Source: Haloplanus salinarum
GTDB lineage: Archaea; Halobacteriota; Halobacteria; Halobacteriales; Haloferacaceae
Direction of reading: 5' to 3'
NCBI RefSeq assembly: GCF_024498175.1
Contig: NZ_CP101823.1
Span: 744,001 to 808,000 of the forward strand
DNA: 64,000 nt
Below, one piece after another: positions 1-8,450 of this stretch. Each line of letters starts with the position of its first letter. The stretch's first letter is position 1. The translations under genes were made by a program, and so were the position numbers. Below the pieces are notes generated by a model that worked only from the letters and a program-made list of their open reading frames with translations, did not search any database and was not told the DNA's origin.

Positions 1-628
1 AGTAAGGCGCGTCGCCGGGTTCGCCGCGGGCGAAGTGGCCGGCCGGGTTGATCTCGTCGTCCCGTTCCTTGCTTAGTAGCTCGATGAACCAAGCTTCGTG
101 GTCCATCTCCTCGTTGAGGATCCGCTGGGCCATGTCGTAGGTGCGTGGATCGGCACCACGGGTCATGTCACAGATCTCGCTCCATGTCCGGATGGCACAC
201 CGCTCTGCCTCCAGCAACACTTCAAGAATGTCCTCTACCTCCAACTCGGACGTGTCGAACCCGCCGCTGTCGTCCATCGGCGTCGGCACTTCAGCGTCGG
301 GACAGGAGGCTCGATCCGCGAAATCGCGGATATCGTTGGGCAACGACCCTTCGAGTTCGTAGATCCGAGGCACGACAAGTTCGAAGTGTGCCCGATCTTC
401 GAGACGCGCGTCTTCGGTGATCTCCTTGTAGTCTTCCTCACCAGCGAGATGCATTCGCAGATTGGTGTAGTAGTAGTAGGTCGTGAACTCCGCACCGATG
501 GCGTCGATCAGTTTTTCGCGGAGCTCCTCGGGATCGAGTCCGCGCTCACGGATTACCTCCATGCCGACTCGTTTGCTCGTGTCACCCGGTTCGACGGTTC
601 CGGTGGCGTGGGATTTCTCTTCAGACAT
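1..628 (-). CDS. Dps-like ferritin (DNA protection during starvation), C-terminus cut by window edge
   Basis: Reading the minus strand from an ATG at 628 gives at least 209 codons with no stop before base 1, so the C-terminus lies outside the window. The protein opens [10 protein letters not shown] and has a four-helix ferritin pattern: an EFTTYYYY helix, a second helix with repeated acids and an AHFE segment, a helix with [11 protein letters not shown], and EEMDHEAWF. The spaced E and ExxH/DHE residues fit a di-iron ferroxidase site, as in archaeal Dps-like proteins that oxidise and store iron to protect DNA. A TATA-like box near 650-659 is about 26 nt before the start, suggesting a leaderless transcript, and a palindrome at 669-682 lies just upstream of it. 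Family call fairly sure; exact subfamily (Dps or DpsL) less so. Confidence 0.85.
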   Translation of the reverse strand, partial: MSEEKSHATGTVEPGDTSKRVGMEVIRERGLDPEELREKLIDAIGAEFTTYYYYTNLRMHLAGEEDYKEITEDARLEDRAHFELVVPRIYELEGSLPNDIRDFADRASCPDAEVPTPMDDSGGFDTSELEVEDILEVLLEAERCAIRTWSEICDMTRGADPRTYDMAQRILNEEMDHEAWFIELLSKERDDEINPAGHFARGEPGDAPY

Positions 629-668
629 CGCATGTCGTACAAGGATGGGATTATACATCAGATTAGTT

Positions 669-682
669 TTGTCCTGCGACAA
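669..682. promoter_or_regulatory. Perfect TTGTC-N4-GACAA palindrome upstream of the Dps-like gene
   Basis: The 14-bp dyad TTGTCCTGCGACAA lies about 10 nt upstream of the TATA-like box (650-659, minus strand) of the ferritin gene starting at 628. The same dyad with different spacers recurs before other genes in this window, so it is likely a transcription factor operator. The regulator is not known from the sequence. Confidence 0.7.
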
Positions 683-749
683 CTATAGTTTTGAATTCCG
701 AAATGTGTTGTTGAGTGGTATGAGTGGAAAGGTCGAGTGTCAGGTCGCG

Positions 750-1388
750 TTAACTTTGGCATCGATTCCACCAGACGGCGAGGGCTTGGAGCCACGATTC
801 TGCGGTCGTCGGCTCCACGTGGCTGAACGTATTTGAAAACGAAGAGGTTCGTCGTTTTACTTCTCTAAATAGACGTTCGACAGCATTCCGATTGCCATGG
901 AGTTCGTATCTGCAATCGAGGCCGTGTCGATCGAGGGCAGTTTTGAGCCACTGAGCATCGTCGACGAGAAACACGGCGGTTTCGACGTCGTGTTTCTCAC
1001 GTAATTCACTCAGGAAGATTTCGGTGAGACCGGTCGTATACGTGCTAAAGAGCCGGATATGAAGGAATGTGTTCGTTTCAGGATCGATGGCGGCGTACAG
1101 CCAGTATTGCTGATCGTTGATTCGAATCACAGTTTCGTCGAGTGCAACGTGATTCGGGCTCGCACCGCCTTCGGGCTGTAGATCGGCCTTCTGTACCCAG
1201 TTGTGGACGGCCGTTCGAGAGCGTTCGACACCCAACCTCTCAAGAATCGAGATGGTATTCGAAAGTGATAGTCCTGCCACGTGCATCTGAATACCGAGTC
1301 GCATCGCGAACTCGGGTGTCCGCTGACGCTCCACAAAATCTAATTCGATCCAGTCGCTATCGTCGCTGAGGCGTGTGATTTCTGGCAT
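750..1388 (-). mobile_element. IS6-family (ISH14/ISH29-like) transposase gene
   Basis: A 212-residue DDE transposase. It has an N-terminal HTH region (GLSLSNTISILERLGVERSR), catalytic Asp in ALDETVIR, a second Asp in VFLVDDAQW and a catalytic Glu in NAVERLFREVKRR, the order and spacing of compact haloarchaeal IS6 enzymes. The length matches complete family members, so the gene looks intact and possibly active. Flanks at 735-752 and 1424-1447 share a GTGTCA-type motif, but I could not define clean terminal inverted repeats or a target duplication, so the outer limits of the element are open. It sits between the Dps-like gene and the DUF2270 gene, pointing away from neither clear operon. Confidence 0.9.
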
Positions 1389-1521
1389 AGAGCACTACGA
1401 AATCATCACGCCTCACTCTTCACGCTTAACTTGACACGACCGAGTGTCAAAGTATCAACTAGCAGCGCTCGTCTTTATTCTCAGCACACGTCGATGAAGC
1501 GGGTCAGTCCGTCAGGAGCGT

Positions 1522-2238
1522 TCAGTTATTCCGCCGGAGGTTTTTTTCACGCAGTTCGTCGCTCGCGTGCCACACCCGAGGACGAAGGCCAAGGAGAATC
1601 GCACCGAGCATAAGGAGTCCAACTAATCCCGTGACGACGGCTCCTGGGATGATACCGACCCGAGCACTCGCGGGCCACGTATCGCCGGCAAACGCCGTAA
1701 CGCGCAACAACCACGCTCCATTCAAAATAATGAAGAGCGGCAAGTACACCCGGCGGAGTCGATGGGCAATTGCCTCCTCCATCGTAATTTTGAGCGTCGG
1801 ACGCGCGTAATCCGACGCAAGTTTCTGGCGCCACTGTTGATCCTCAAGCGATCGGTTTGGATCGAGACCAGGCGCCCAGACGTTTTGCTGGAGTGAACGA
1901 ACCCGACTCCGCCAGATATCGTATGCCCGGTATCGGCGTGCCTCGATGCTGAGGAACAATCCCACCGCGGCGTTTCCGATGAGAATGACGTAATGTGGGT
2001 TTGTCTCGTTCGAGAACGCCCACGTCAGGATTGCTGCCATCAGCAGGACCGCCCAGTTGGTGGTACGATCGAGACGCTCGCGCCACAATTTCATACGGTG
2101 GAGTTCGCCGCGATAGAGATGTGCGAGCGCCGAACTCGGCCCCATCTCGACATCAAGGAGTCCCATACCGACACGCGCGTTCGGAGGGTCGTCACCGCCC
2201 CCCTCGGCTTTCGAGGCATCGTCGCCGTTTGAAGTCAT
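1522..2238 (-). CDS. DUF2270 family membrane protein
   Basis: A 238-residue protein with a hydrophilic N-terminus (about 1-45), then ALAHLYRGELHRMKLWRERLDRTTNWA, the recognisable opening of DUF2270. Two membrane segments follow near residues 65-100, then a soluble stretch (RRYRAYDIWRSRVRSLQQN), and two more near 165-215. Function is unknown; the family is widespread in haloarchaea as an inner-membrane protein. ATG at 2238 is the only start before the conserved region. It is separated from the YeeE/YedE pair by about 75 nt and points the same way, so cotranscription with that pair is possible but not shown. Confidence 0.85.
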   Translation of the reverse strand: MTSNGDDASKAEGGGDDPPNARVGMGLLDVEMGPSSALAHLYRGELHRMKLWRERLDRTTNWAVLLMAAILTWAFSNETNPHYVILIGNAAVGLFLSIEARRYRAYDIWRSRVRSLQQNVWAPGLDPNRSLEDQQWRQKLASDYARPTLKITMEEAIAHRLRRVYLPLFIILNGAWLLRVTAFAGDTWPASARVGIIPGAVVTGLVGLLMLGAILLGLRPRVWHASDELREKNLRRNN

Positions 2239-2313
2239 AGCTCCGGATACTGACGCCGACTCAAAAAGTACTTTGAACCATGTGCAATACTCTCAACAAT
2301 ACTGTCCCGAAGG

Positions 2314-2799
2314 TCAGTCATCAGCCGTGATCGAATGAGAGGACTCGGTTTGACTCCGCGAGCGCAAGTAGCCTTGGATGTACGCACCGACGAACATCCC
2401 GGCAATGGCCCAGAGGATAGGGAGATTGCCGATGCCGAGGCTGGCATACGCCGCGCCGGGACAGATGCCGGACACGCCCCAGCCGACGCCGAAGACCACG
2501 CCGCCGATGGCGACGTTCCGATCCATCGAGCGAGTTCGTCGGCCATACTGATCGCTGGATAGCGGCGCCCGATCGAGGAAGTGAGTGGCAATATAGAAGG
2601 TCATCCCCGATACGACCGCGGCGCCACCCATAACGAGGATCAGGCCGAGGTCGTCGAACTGGAGGAAATCCAAGACGACCTCGGGTCGGGCCATCCCGCT
2701 GTACGCGAGGCCGAAGCCCTGGATCAGTCCGCCGAGGACCACCAACGGGAGGAACAGCGGATGCCGGTCGGTCGTGCTGCCGTCGGCATCCCGGCTCAT
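2314..2799 (-). CDS. YeeE/YedE (DUF395) sulfur-compound transporter, C-terminal-half subunit
   Basis: A 161-residue membrane protein. A longer upstream reading frame exists, but the ATG at 2799 overlaps the upstream stop as ATGA, and the protein from there starts MSRDADGS and enters a family-like core, so I choose it. It has about four membrane segments (near 15-35, 45-65, 90-115 and 120-140) and the conserved SGICPGAAYAS motif with the Cys that in YeeE/YedE channels conducts thiosulfate-type anions. Its partner at 2796-3287 supplies the other half, so the two together probably form one transporter. It belongs to the sulfur block and is cotranscribed with its partner by overlap. Confidence 0.88.
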   Translation of the reverse strand: MSRDADGSTTDRHPLFLPLVVLGGLIQGFGLAYSGMARPEVVLDFLQFDDLGLILVMGGAAVVSGMTFYIATHFLDRAPLSSDQYGRRTRSMDRNVAIGGVVFGVGWGVSGICPGAAYASLGIGNLPILWAIAGMFVGAYIQGYLRSRSQTESSHSITADD

Positions 2800-3287
2800 G
2801 GCGTTACCCCCAGCGCGGCCACGACGGTCGCCGTGATGATGGCGACGCCGACGAAGAGGACGACATTCACGAGCGAGGTGGTAGAGGCGGATCCGAGACC
2901 ACAGACGCCGTGACCGGCGGTACAGCCCTTCCCGATGCGCGTCCCGATCCCGACGAGGACGCCGCCGCCGAACAGTCGCCACGGCTGGACGCTCGTGACG
3001 AAGGGGCCGGGATCGAGGACCAGTCCCCAGAGCGCCGCCCCCGCGACGATGCTGAAGGCGAAGACGACGCGCCAATCGCGCGAGGCGATATACGACGGGC
3101 GGTTGAACCGTGGGACGTTCGAGACGTACGAGAGCGTGGTCTCGAGAAACGTGCTGTTCCCGGGAATGATAGCGGTCCCGAGGTAGATAACCGCGATACC
3201 TACGGCGACCATGACCCCGCCGACGAGATACTGGATCGTCCCGCGGGGGAAAAACGTCATTGCCGCCTCCAGCGCACCTTCGATCAT
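2796..3287 (-). CDS. YeeE/YedE (DUF395) sulfur-compound transporter, N-terminal-half subunit
   Basis: A 163-residue membrane protein with segments near 20-40, 75-95, 105-125 and 135-160 and the motif GKGCTAGHGVCG, the signature Cys/His loop of YeeE/YedE sulfur transporters. The stop codon overlaps the start of the second half by 4 nt, so the two are translationally coupled. In many bacteria both halves are one protein; here they are split. A palindromic element lies 76-94 nt upstream of the start (3363-3381). Likely role: uptake or export of thiosulfate or a similar sulfane-sulfur compound that feeds the TusA and DsrE carriers encoded divergently. Confidence 0.9.
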   Translation of the reverse strand: MIEGALEAAMTFFPRGTIQYLVGGVMVAVGIAVIYLGTAIIPGNSTFLETTLSYVSNVPRFNRPSYIASRDWRVVFAFSIVAGAALWGLVLDPGPFVTSVQPWRLFGGGVLVGIGTRIGKGCTAGHGVCGLGSASTTSLVNVVLFVGVAIITATVVAALGVTP

Positions 3288-3362
3288 GGCGCTCCCTCCG
3301 GCTCACCAGACGTGCGACACGGACCGATTCGCGTCCGAGCTGACTGCGTCATTCGCCTGTGT

Positions 3363-3381
3363 ATTGTAGATATAGCGCAAT
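3363..3381. promoter_or_regulatory. ATTGYR...CGCAAT dyad upstream of YeeE/YedE genes
   Basis: ATTGTAGATATAGCGCAAT is 16/19 identical to the reverse complement of 17622-17640, which lies upstream of the persulfide dioxygenase gene. The ends form a dyad (ATTG/CAAT). It sits 76-94 nt before the transporter start and could be an operator. A related half-match (TATTGGGCATTA, 3512-3523) lies upstream of the divergent TusA gene. Confidence 0.45.
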
Positions 3382-3577
3382 AAACTCTCGGATGTTCCCC
3401 GGAGACCCACCAACTCAGACCCGGATTTAACGGGAGAATAAGCGTTCCAGCGCCGTATAACGCACTTCTCTCACACTCGATCGCCGCCGAGGCCACACCT
3501 ATGCGTGCAAGTATTGGGCATTATATCGATAACCTTATACGCCTCTCACCGGTATTGAACGGTGAGGAAGATCACAG

Positions 3578-3823
3578 ATGAGCTCGAACATCGACGTGAC
3601 GGAGACACTGGACGTGACGGGGCAGAACTGCCCGATGCCGGTGATCAAAACCAAAGGCGCCGTGGACGAACTGTCCCCGGGCGACGTTCTCGAGGTCATC
3701 GCGACCGATTCGGGAAGCATGAGCGACATCAAGGGCTGGGCCGAGTCCACCGACGGTGTCGAACTCGTTGAGCAGGTCGAGGGCGACGGGACCTACACGC
3801 ACTACGTGCGGAAGACGGAGTAA
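3578..3823 (+). CDS. TusA/SirA-type sulfur carrier protein
   Basis: An 81-residue protein with the TusA fold pattern: a beta strand (LDVTG), the active-site CPMP motif with Cys18 in QNCPMPVIKTK, an amphipathic helix, then GDVLEVIATD and a C-terminal strand TYTHYVRK. Cys18 is expected to carry persulfide sulfur between donors such as rhodaneses and acceptors. Length is standard. A TATA-like TTATAC lies near 3535-3541. The DsrE-like gene follows after 9 nt, so both form an operon. In sulfur oxidisers TusA and DsrE relay sulfane sulfur; here that role is inferred from neighbours. Confidence 0.93.
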   Translation: MSSNIDVTETLDVTGQNCPMPVIKTKGAVDELSPGDVLEVIATDSGSMSDIKGWAESTDGVELVEQVEGDGTYTHYVRKTE

Positions 3824-3832
3824 GTTCCCACG

Positions 3833-4405
3833 ATGAGCACGGAGACACCCTCACAGCCAGACACGCCGTCGGCCGACGAGCTCCGCACCCGGATCGATGA
3901 TCTGGAGGCGGAGCTCGCGGATCTCCGGAGCGAAGTCGAAGACGGCCCGAAGAAGATGGTGATCATCGCGACGAAGGGGACACTCGACATGGCGTATCCG
4001 CCGCTCATCCTCGCGTCGACGGCGGCCGCCTTCGACTACGACGTCACCGTCTTCCACACGTTCTGGGGGCTCGAGATCCTCCACGAGGAACACGCCTCGA
4101 ACCTGAAGCTGAGTTCGGTCGGTAACCCCAACATGCCGATGCCGAACGTGCTCGCAGCGTTGCCAGGGATGGACGAGATGACGACCCGGATGATGCGCAA
4201 GCGCATCGCCGACAACGACGTCGCCTCGATCGAAGAGCTCGTCCAACTGTCACTCGACAGCGGCGTCGAGCTACAGGCGTGTCAGATGACCATCGACCTC
4301 CTCGGCTACGACGAGGAGGACTTCTTCGACGGCGTCACTGTCGGCGTCGGCGCCGCCACCGCGTTCCAGGAGATGGCCGAGGCCGACATCCAGCTGCTCG
4401 TCTGA
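3833..4405 (+). CDS. DsrE/DsrF/DrsH-like sulfur-relay protein
   Basis: A 190-residue protein. Residues 12-40 form a charged, coiled-coil-like helix (ELRTRIDDLEAELADLRSEV). The DsrE-like domain starts with KKMVIIATKGTLDMAYPPLILASTAAA and continues with VTVFHTFWGLEIL; a single Cys lies in ELQACQMTIDLLG, where DsrE-family proteins hold the sulfur-binding Cys. The family accepts or stores sulfane sulfur, usually beside TusA, as here (9-nt gap). Predicted cytoplasmic. The N-terminal coiled coil may mediate oligomers. Confidence 0.9.
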   Translation: MSTETPSQPDTPSADELRTRIDDLEAELADLRSEVEDGPKKMVIIATKGTLDMAYPPLILASTAAAFDYDVTVFHTFWGLEILHEEHASNLKLSSVGNPNMPMPNVLAALPGMDEMTTRMMRKRIADNDVASIEELVQLSLDSGVELQACQMTIDLLGYDEEDFFDGVTVGVGAATAFQEMAEADIQLLV

Positions 4406-4666
4406 GCGGTATCGTAGTCTCGTTTCTTCGGAGCCGACGTATCGGAGCCGAGCGCACGCGGTTTCTCTCGTCGTCGTGAGACCAGCGCTGTTACCGTCGC
4501 GGACAGGAGTGTGATCGAACTGGATCCACCGGCGCATTGAATCCGCGTCCGTCTACGCTCGTCGCCGCGACGCCGAACGCGGACTCGACGGAAGTGGTCT
4601 GGCGGGGCGCGGGGGGACCAACCACGCCCGATCGGTGGTAGCAGGGAGCGAAGCCTAACCGTTTCG

Positions 4667-4680
4667 TTGTCGGAGGACAA
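4667..4680. promoter_or_regulatory. TTGTC-N4-GACAA palindrome in a convergent intergenic region
   Basis: TTGTCGGAGGACAA, extended to 6-bp arms by a flanking G/C pair (GTTGTC...GACAAC), lies 17 nt past the stop of the transporter gene at 4697 and 260 nt past the DsrE-like stop. It matches the dyad at the Dps and oxidase promoters, but the position between two gene 3' ends is not a promoter position. It could equally be a short 3' hairpin. The rest of 4406-4696 shows nothing I recognise. Confidence 0.35.
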
Positions 4681-4696
4681 CTCCGTGCCCGATAGG

Positions 4697-5701
4697 TCAG
4701 ATCACCGCCCTGATCACCTCGCGGACCGTTCGTCCCGTCCCGACCACGTCGCGGCGGTAGTGCATGTAAACGGCGCCAAGCGGTGGCTGGACGAGATACG
4801 CGAGCGCGATGGGGAGGACGGCCTCGGTCGGCGGAAAGCCGGGGGCGACGACGAGCGCCACCCCGATGGAGAGGTTGCGCATGCTGGTAGCGTACACCAG
4901 CGCGGTTGAGCGTTCGGCGTCGAGGAGTGCGCCACCCAGTCCCGCCCCGACGGCGAGGATGATGGCATAGAAGACGACGAGCGGAACGACGGTACTGGCG
5001 GAGCCGATCGGATCGGCCAGGATCGCCGTCGAGCGCATCGTCATCGCGATGAAGACGATGAGCATGACACCGAACGAACTCACCCCGCCAAAGGTGGGTT
5101 TCATGCGCTTGAACGACTCGGGACCGTACCGACGGAGCAGCAGTCGGCGAGTAAGCGTGCCGGCGACCATGGGCGTCACGATCACGACCGCGAGTTGTCG
5201 GTACAGGGCTGCCGGATCGACCCCGACGTTCCCCGGGACGAGCATCGAGAGGTACGCCGGGAGAATGAGGAGGGCGAGCAACAGGTTGGCCGCCATCGCG
5301 ACGAGGGCGGATTCGAGGTCACCCTTGGCGAGCCCCGTCCAGGCGGCGGTCATGCCGGACGTCGGGATGAGGGCGACGAGATACAGGCCGATAGCGTACT
5401 CGATGGCACCGGCGAAAAAGAGCCGCGAGAGCCCGACTGCGAGCAGGGGCGCGACCAAGAAGTTGATCAGTAGGCTCAGCGACACCGGTTTCGCATGTCC
5501 GCGGACGTTGAGAATCTCCCGGAGGTCGATGTTGATCATCATCGGGTAGATCATCAAGAACAGGACGGGCACGACGGCGGCCTTCAGCAGATCCTTCGTC
5601 TCGGGGCCGGCGACCTGCCCGAACGCGAGTCCGGCGGCGAGCGAACCGATGACCACGTAGATCAGGTGCGCCTTGATCCCGGCGAGTACTCGCTGGATCA
5701 T
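4697..5701 (-). CDS. BASS / ACR3-like transporter (bile acid:sodium symporter superfamily)
   Basis: A 334-residue membrane protein with about ten hydrophobic segments. Recognisable family parts are the early MIYPMMINIDLREI, the LIPTSGMTAAWTGLAKGD segment that resembles the crossover motif of ACR3/SBF carriers, and a second-half repeat ending in RNLSIGVALVVAPGF. Such proteins exchange organic or inorganic anions with Na+ or H+; ACR3 members export arsenite. No arsenic genes lie nearby, and the sulfur context suggests a sulfur anion or organic acid, but the substrate cannot be read from sequence. Start ATG at 5701 is preceded by a regulatory dyad at 5783-5803. Confidence 0.8.
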   Translation of the reverse strand: MIQRVLAGIKAHLIYVVIGSLAAGLAFGQVAGPETKDLLKAAVVPVLFLMIYPMMINIDLREILNVRGHAKPVSLSLLINFLVAPLLAVGLSRLFFAGAIEYAIGLYLVALIPTSGMTAAWTGLAKGDLESALVAMAANLLLALLILPAYLSMLVPGNVGVDPAALYRQLAVVIVTPMVAGTLTRRLLLRRYGPESFKRMKPTFGGVSSFGVMLIVFIAMTMRSTAILADPIGSASTVVPLVVFYAIILAVGAGLGGALLDAERSTALVYATSMRNLSIGVALVVAPGFPPTEAVLPIALAYLVQPPLGAVYMHYRRDVVGTGRTVREVIRAVI

Positions 5702-5782
5702 CGTCCCCCCGTGCGTCCACGGTGTGGCGTAGCGCGACCGGCGCGGGGCGTCGGGGCGCCGGGATCAATCGCCTCGGATAGT

Positions 5783-5814
5783 ATTGTGTTTTTCATACAC
5801 AATTATTGGGCAAT
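5783..5814. promoter_or_regulatory. Two adjacent dyads upstream of the BASS/ACR3-like gene
   Basis: 5783-5803 is an inverted repeat ATTGTGT/ACACAAT with a 7-nt spacer. It is followed by the 10-bp imperfect palindrome ATTGGGCAAT at 5805-5814. The first shares the ATTGTG-N9-CACAAT layout with 21673-21693. Both are 80-115 nt upstream of the start at 5701; no other gene start is near. Possible operator or upstream activating site. Confidence 0.45.
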
Positions 5815-5959
5815 CAGATCGTATAACCATATCTCTGTCGTGGGCCAACTCGCCACGGCGGTCGCCGTCAGCCGGGCTATCGATTCGACTCCGGAGAGTC
5901 AGTCTTAGGACGCGTCGAACGGAACAGTCCCGCCACGGGTCAGAACCCCGGACCGCGTC

Positions 5960-6817
5960 TCAGCGCGGTGTCGACGACTCGGGCGGAACCAGCAAGACGT
6001 TGTTGCGTCCGCGGGCGACGACCGATTCGGACGTGCTCCCGAGGAGGAGTCGACGGAGTCGGCTCTGGCCTCGCGACCCGAGTACCGTCACCGTTGCCCC
6101 AACTTCCGCCTCCATGGTGAGAATTTCGTCGACGACCCCGCCGCTCCGGACGGCCGTCGAGACGTCGATGCCCCTGGTCGTCTTGAGTTCGTCGGCGAGA
6201 TCGGCCAACCGGTCGCGGGCCGTGGCTTCGGATTCCTCGGCCGCCCGTTGTTCGCGGCTCCGGACGTGCAAAAGAGTCACACGCTGCGTCGCACCGTGCA
6301 GTCGCGGGATGAAGCCGAAGGCCCGTCCAGCGTTCCCCGAGAAGTCCGTCGCGAAGAGAACGTCCTGAAACAGGTGCTCTTTCACCACCGAGTGCGTGGA
6401 GTCCTCCGCCGCGATGCGTTCGATCAGTAGCGGTCGCACGGCGGTCCGGGCGACGTTGCGTGCCGTGCTCCCGATCAGCCGGGCTTCGAGGGGGCTCTGG
6501 CCGCGAGAACCGATGACGATCATGTCTGCGTCGAGTCGCTCGGCGAACCCGTTGATGCGTCGGTGTGGCGTCCCGCGGGCGACGTGTGTCTCGACGGTGA
6601 AGCCCGCGGATTCGAACACCTCGCGTTGCGTCCGGAGGGCATCGTGCCGGTTCGAGGCGACGTCCATTCCGGGCAAACCGGTGGAGACGTTGTCCGGGAC
6701 GACGGTCACGAGATGAACCTCCGTGACGCCGATGTTCTCCAGACAGTCGAGACACGTTCGTGATTGGATGGCGGCTTCGTTCGCGTCCGAGAGGTCCGTG
6801 GCAAACACGATGCGCAT
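5960..6817 (-). CDS. Universal stress protein with two UspA domains
   Basis: A 285-residue protein made of two UspA repeats. The first (about 1-135) has MRIVFATDLSDANEAA and the nucleotide-loop motif GSRGQSPLEARLIGSTARNV. The second (about 145-280) has DVLFATDFSGNAGRAF and GSRGQSRLRRLLLGSTSESV. The G-x2-G-x9-GS pattern fits ATP-binding UspA proteins. Tandem Usp proteins are common stress-response factors in haloarchaea, with no specific reaction assigned. The start at 6817 lies 20 nt from a small dyad CAATA-TTAG-TATTG at 6837-6850, which also lies upstream of cydA. Confidence 0.92.
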   Translation of the reverse strand: MRIVFATDLSDANEAAIQSRTCLDCLENIGVTEVHLVTVVPDNVSTGLPGMDVASNRHDALRTQREVFESAGFTVETHVARGTPHRRINGFAERLDADMIVIGSRGQSPLEARLIGSTARNVARTAVRPLLIERIAAEDSTHSVVKEHLFQDVLFATDFSGNAGRAFGFIPRLHGATQRVTLLHVRSREQRAAEESEATARDRLADLADELKTTRGIDVSTAVRSGGVVDEILTMEAEVGATVTVLGSRGQSRLRRLLLGSTSESVVARGRNNVLLVPPESSTPR

Positions 6818-6931
6818 GGTTCTCAGTTCGCGCTGCCAATATTAGTATTGTACGAAAATTCCAATTTTCCGAAGCGGGCCTGCGCCGAGCGACCTCCGTC
6901 AAGTAGACCTCTGTCCCCGGATCGGCGTGGG

Positions 6932-6945
6932 TTGTCCCTCGACAA
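6932..6945. promoter_or_regulatory. Perfect TTGTC-N4-GACAA palindrome upstream of cydA
   Basis: TTGTCCCTCGACAA (arms extend to GTTGTC/GACAAC) lies 78 nt before the cydA start codon at 7023. The same dyad stands directly upstream of the TATA-like box at the Dps, TusA/flavoprotein and haem-copper oxidase genes. Here the TATA position is unclear, so repression or activation cannot be inferred. Confidence 0.65.
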
Positions 6946-7022
6946 CCGAGGAGGGAGGGTCGTCGGTGCCGTACGTAGTGGTGAACAGCGCACCGAACGG
7001 GCCGTTCAAGAGGAGACACAAC

Positions 7023-8450
7023 ATGGTCGATCCAGTTATCGCAAGCCGGGTACAGTTCGCCCTCACCACCATCGTCCACATCATCTTTCCCGTGATGAGC
7101 ATGGGCCTCGCGCCCTTCCTCGTCTACTTCACGTGGAAAGAGGTTCGCGGTGGTGAGGCAGTCTACGAACAGCTCAGACGGTTCTGGACCAAAATATTCG
7201 CCGTCAGTTTCGTCGTCGGGACGGTGACGGGCATCGTCCTCGAGTTCGAGTTCGGCACCAACTTCGCCGCCTTCTCGACGTTCGCGGGAGAACTGTTCGG
7301 TGGCCCATTGGCGACCGAGGGGATGATGGCGTTCATGCTCGAAGCGACGTTTCTCGGCATCTTCGTCTTCGGACGCGAACGCGTCTCCGATCGGCTGTAC
7401 TTCGTCTCCAGTCTCGCTGTAGCCGCGGGCACGTGGCTCTCGGCCGTTTGGATTCTCATCGCGAACTCGTGGATGCAGCTCCCGCGCGGGTACGAACTCG
7501 TCGAGCGCGGGGGGCAGACGGTTGTCCACCTCACCGACCCGCTCGCCGCGTATCTGAACCCGCGGTTCATGTTCATGTACGTCCACATGCAGAACGCCGC
7601 AGTCGAGTCGGTCGCGCTCTTCATGGCTGGGGTCGCGGCGTACCACATCTTCAAGCACTACGTCTGGGGATATTCGGTGCAAGAGGTGGATTTCTGGGAG
7701 AAGACGCTGAAGATTGCGATCGTCGCCCTCCTCATCACCGCGCCGCTGCAGGTACTACACGGCGACATGTACGCCCGGCACGTCCACGAGACGCAACCAC
7801 AGAAGTTCGCCGCGATGGAGGCCGTCTGGGAGACCGACTCGTACGTGCCGGAGTACCTCATCGCCTTCCCCACGAGCCTTGATGATATCACGAACCCTCG
7901 CGCGAAGGAACTGTTTGGCCTCGGCATCCCAGGCGGGGCATCGTGGCTCGCCAGCGGGGGTGATCCACAGGCCACTATACGCGGGTTGAACTCCTTCGAC
8001 ACCGAAGCGCCTCCGGTCGCCATCGTCTTCTGGTCGTTCCGGGCGATGGTCGGCCTCGGCTTCTGGTTCATCCTGCTCGCGTTCTGGGGCGGATACCGGT
8101 GGTGGCGCGGCGAACTCCTCGAGGACGACCTGCTCCACAAAGCGCTGATGGGCTCCAGTCTCCTCGGTATCCTCGCCGCCGAACTCGGCTGGGTCGTCAC
8201 CGAGGTGGGACGACAGCCGTGGGTTGTCCAGGGTGTGCTGAAGACGGCCGACGGCGTCTCCCCCGGGCTGACCGGGACCGAAGCGACGATCACGCTCGCG
8301 GGGTTCGTCATGGCGTACGCGAGCCTGCTCGCACTCTACAGCTACGTCGTCGCACGGATCATCCGGGCCGGCCCACCCAGCACCGAGGAACTACGGACGT
8401 TCGTGACCGAGGCTGACGAGCCGACTGCGGGGGCGCCCGGCGATGACTGA
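7023..8450 (+). CDS. cydA: Cytochrome bd quinol oxidase subunit I
   Basis: A 475-residue membrane protein with the bd-oxidase signature. His19 (in TTIVHIIFPV) is the expected haem b595 ligand, Glu99 and Glu107 lie in LATEGMMAFMLEATFLG, a second His is near 188 in YVHMQNAAVES, and the quinol-site GRQPW motif is followed by VVQGVLKTADG. The Q-loop is short. ATG at 7023 was chosen over an upstream in-frame start because an AGGAG ribosome site lies 7 nt before it and the family begins here. The last 8 nt overlap cydB. The enzyme oxidises quinol and reduces O2 with high affinity and tolerates sulfide, which fits the surrounding sulfide-oxidation genes. Confidence 0.96.
   Translation: MVDPVIASRVQFALTTIVHIIFPVMSMGLAPFLVYFTWKEVRGGEAVYEQLRRFWTKIFAVSFVVGTVTGIVLEFEFGTNFAAFSTFAGELFGGPLATEGMMAFMLEATFLGIFVFGRERVSDRLYFVSSLAVAAGTWLSAVWILIANSWMQLPRGYELVERGGQTVVHLTDPLAAYLNPRFMFMYVHMQNAAVESVALFMAGVAAYHIFKHYVWGYSVQEVDFWEKTLKIAIVALLITAPLQVLHGDMYARHVHETQPQKFAAMEAVWETDSYVPEYLIAFPTSLDDITNPRAKELFGLGIPGGASWLASGGDPQATIRGLNSFDTEAPPVAIVFWSFRAMVGLGFWFILLAFWGGYRWWRGELLEDDLLHKALMGSSLLGILAAELGWVVTEVGRQPWVVQGVLKTADGVSPGLTGTEATITLAGFVMAYASLLALYSYVVARIIRAGPPSTEELRTFVTEADEPTAGAPGDD

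Noticed and set aside
735-1450. Terminal inverted repeats of the IS6 element
   Set aside because: GTGTCA-like strings occur on both sides and a separate dyad TTGACAC/GTGTCAA sits at 1431-1450, but the ends do not align as a clean inverted repeat and no target duplication was found.
4697-5701. Definite arsenite exporter (ACR3) call
   Set aside because: No arsenic-resistance genes adjoin and the diagnostic ACR3 Cys is not evident; a general BASS/ACR3-like label is safer.
5940-7682. 580-residue open frame on the minus strand, and similar long frames at 9886-11286, 12003-13769 and 13121-14716
   Set aside because: They are antisense to, or out of frame with, well-supported genes (Usp, cydA, TauE, SQR, DUF1641), are rich in Arg/Ser/Pro, and have no recognisable domain; long shadow frames are expected in GC-rich halophile DNA.
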